A DNA stretch of 64,000 nucleotides from Catenulispora acidiphila DSM 44928. GTDB lineage: Bacteria; Actinomycetota; Actinomycetes; Streptomycetales; Catenulisporaceae. The stretch is from assembly GCF_000024025.1 (NCBI RefSeq), contig NC_013131.1, forward strand, positions 8,412,229-8,476,228, read 5' to 3'. Below the pieces are notes generated by a model. It searched no databases. It worked only from the letters and a program-made list of their open reading frames with translations, and was not told the origin of the DNA. Made by a program: the position numbers and the translations under genes. How positions within the stretch are numbered: position 1 is the first letter of the stretch; each line of letters begins with the position of its first letter. Shown here in pieces: positions 62,910-64,000 of the stretch.

Positions 62910-62945
62910 GGCCGTGGCATCGAATGATAATCCGATGCCACGGCC
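62910..62945 (-). terminator. Hairpin between clpP2 and clpX
   Basis: GGCCGTGGCATCG and CGATGCCACGGCC form a perfect 13-bp stem with an AT-rich 10-base loop, 43 bases after the clpP2 stop. A 138-base leader then precedes the clpX GTG, so clpX probably has its own promoter. Confidence 0.7.
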
Positions 62946-62987
62946 CATGGCGGGTCACCCCGCCGATATATCAGTGTCCGCAACCGG

Positions 62988-63632
62988 TCATCGAACGTTC
63001 AGGGACTCGGTCCGGGAGGTGAGGACCTGGTCGATGATGCCGTAGTCCTTCGCCTCGTCCGCCGAGAGGATCTTGTCGCGGTCGATGTCCTTGTGCACCA
63101 GCTCCGGCTCGCGCCCGCTGTGCTTGGAGAGCATCTGCTCCATCACGGTGCGCATCCGCAGGATCTCGTTCGCCTGGATCTCCAGGTCGGACAGGTCGCC
63201 GCGGCCGCCCTCGCTCCAGGGCTGGTGGATCAGGATCCGGGCGTTGGGCAGCGCCAGGCGCTTGCCCGGGGTGCCGGCGGCCAGCAGCACGGCGGCCGCG
63301 GAGGCGGCCTGGCCCATGCAGACCGTCTGGATGTCGGGCTTGACCCACATCATCGTGTCGTAGATGGCGGTGAGCGCCGTGAACGAGCCGCCGGGGCTGT
63401 TGATGTAGATCGAGATGTCCCGGTCGGGGTCCATCGACTCCAGGGTGATCAGCTGGGCCATCACGTCGTTGGCCGAGGCGTCGTCGATCTGCACGCCGAG
63501 GAAGATGATCCGCTCGTCGAACAGCTTCGAGTACGGGTCCCACTCGCGGAAGCCGTAGCTGGTGCGCTCGCTGAACTTGGGGACGATGTAGCGGGCGTCG
63601 TGCTCAGGCCCGCGGTACTGCATGTCGTTCAT
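62988..63632 (-). CDS. clpP2: ATP-dependent Clp protease proteolytic subunit 2
   Basis: Serine peptidase subunit of the actinobacterial ClpP1P2 complex. The 214 residues have the catalytic Ser in [12 protein letters not shown] (about 109), His in ARILIHQPW (about 133) and Asp in [13 protein letters not shown]. The N-terminus ([20 protein letters not shown]) is typical of ClpP2. ATG 63632. It lies 70 bases after clpP1. Confidence 0.97.
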   Translation of the reverse strand: MNDMQYRGPEHDARYIVPKFSERTSYGFREWDPYSKLFDERIIFLGVQIDDASANDVMAQLITLESMDPDRDISIYINSPGGSFTALTAIYDTMMWVKPDIQTVCMGQAASAAAVLLAAGTPGKRLALPNARILIHQPWSEGGRGDLSDLEIQANEILRMRTVMEQMLSKHSGREPELVHKDIDRDKILSADEAKDYGIIDQVLTSRTESLNVR

Positions 63633-63702
63633 GGGAAGAGTCCTCCGAGAGGGGGGCGGCGGGTTAAGGGTCTACGCGGGGCGCTGCCGGGGTGCGCGAA
63701 CC

Positions 63703-64000
63703 TCAGGCCTGGGCGGTGCCGCCGGCGCCGGGGACGTCATTGGCGTGCGTCATGATGTCGTCGATCAGGCCGTACTCCTTGGCCTCCGCGGAGCTGAACC
63801 AGGTGTCGCGGTCGGAGTCCTTCTCGATCTTGTCCAGCGTCTGCCCGGTGTGCTGGGCGGTCAGCTCGGCCATCCGCTTCTTGCTCCGCAGCAGGCGCTC
63901 GGCCTGGATCCGGATGTCCGCCGCGGAGCCCCCGATGCCCGCGGAGCCCTGGTGCAGCAGGATCTCGGTGTTCGGCAGCGCGAAGCGCTTGTTCGGGGTG
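63703..64000 (-). CDS. clpP1: ATP-dependent Clp protease proteolytic subunit 1 (3' part only)
   Basis: The last 99 codons of clpP1; the 5' part lies beyond the right edge. The visible protein includes TPNKRFALPNTEILLHQGSAG with the catalytic His, and SSAEAKEYGLIDDIMTHAND with the Asp region, ending GAGGTAQA. It pairs with clpP2 to form the mixed tetradecamer and is the first gene of clpP1-clpP2. Confidence 0.95.
   Translation of the reverse strand, partial: TPNKRFALPNTEILLHQGSAGIGGSAADIRIQAERLLRSKKRMAELTAQHTGQTLDKIEKDSDRDTWFSSAEAKEYGLIDDIMTHANDVPGAGGTAQA

Overview
The window is a single high-GC stretch (GC-rich third codon positions, frequent GTG/TTG starts, many 4-base stop/start overlaps) from an actinobacterium. 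The order clpP1-clpP2-clpX-valS-folC-DUF4233 ... mreB-mreC-mreD-mrdA-rodA ... rne-rplU-rpmA-obgE-proB-proA ... nadD-LCP-rsfS-histidine phosphatase is the conserved chromosomal core known from Streptomyces and relatives. A Catenulispora-like lineage is plausible, but that is inference: no rRNA or species marker lies in the window. All core genes read on the minus strand.

Region 1 (1-19183) is accessory. It holds a truncated SpoIIE-type phosphatase, an MFS exporter with a MarR regulator, a 1080-residue sacsin-like ATPase, an L,D-transpeptidase lipoprotein, a secreted GH16 beta-glucanase with a lectin domain, a two-gene cassette of tiny proteins under a textbook SOS box, a SigE-family sigma factor coupled to a membrane protein, a divergent FAD monooxygenase/TetR-oxidoreductase pair sharing a 45-bp operator, VOC and Nudix genes, a P450, a GNAT and a 65-bp tandem repeat.

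Region 2 (19184-27122) is mostly core: histidine phosphatase, rsfS, an LCP-like membrane protein, nadD, two tiny membrane-protein genes, an M48 peptidase, a membrane protein and proA. Region 3 (27217-30261) is an accessory insert between proA and proB: a SnoaL-like gene and a MerR regulator facing each other with 19-bp-spacer promoters, and a second SigE-family sigma/membrane-protein pair. Region 4 (30356-39166) is core again: proB, obgE, rpmA, rplU, an RNase E/G with huge low-complexity arms, and the TIGR03936 protein.

Region 5 (39346-45586) is cargo separating the TIGR03936 gene from its usual partner, the TIGR03960 radical SAM gene: a secreted beta-propeller/CWB2 protein, a BenE transporter with a divergent XRE-cupin regulator and shared palindrome, and galT-galK. 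Region 6 (45858-64000) holds the radical SAM gene, the cell-elongation operon, a PAP2 phosphatase and a membrane protein where ndk usually sits, DUF4233, folC, valS, a MazF/RHH toxin-antitoxin pair with its palindrome, clpX, clpP2 and the 3' part of clpP1.

Many accessory promoters place the -10 hexamer 6 to 8 bases upstream of the start codon, implying leaderless mRNAs. I saw no tRNA, rRNA, CRISPR array, transposase or integrase.
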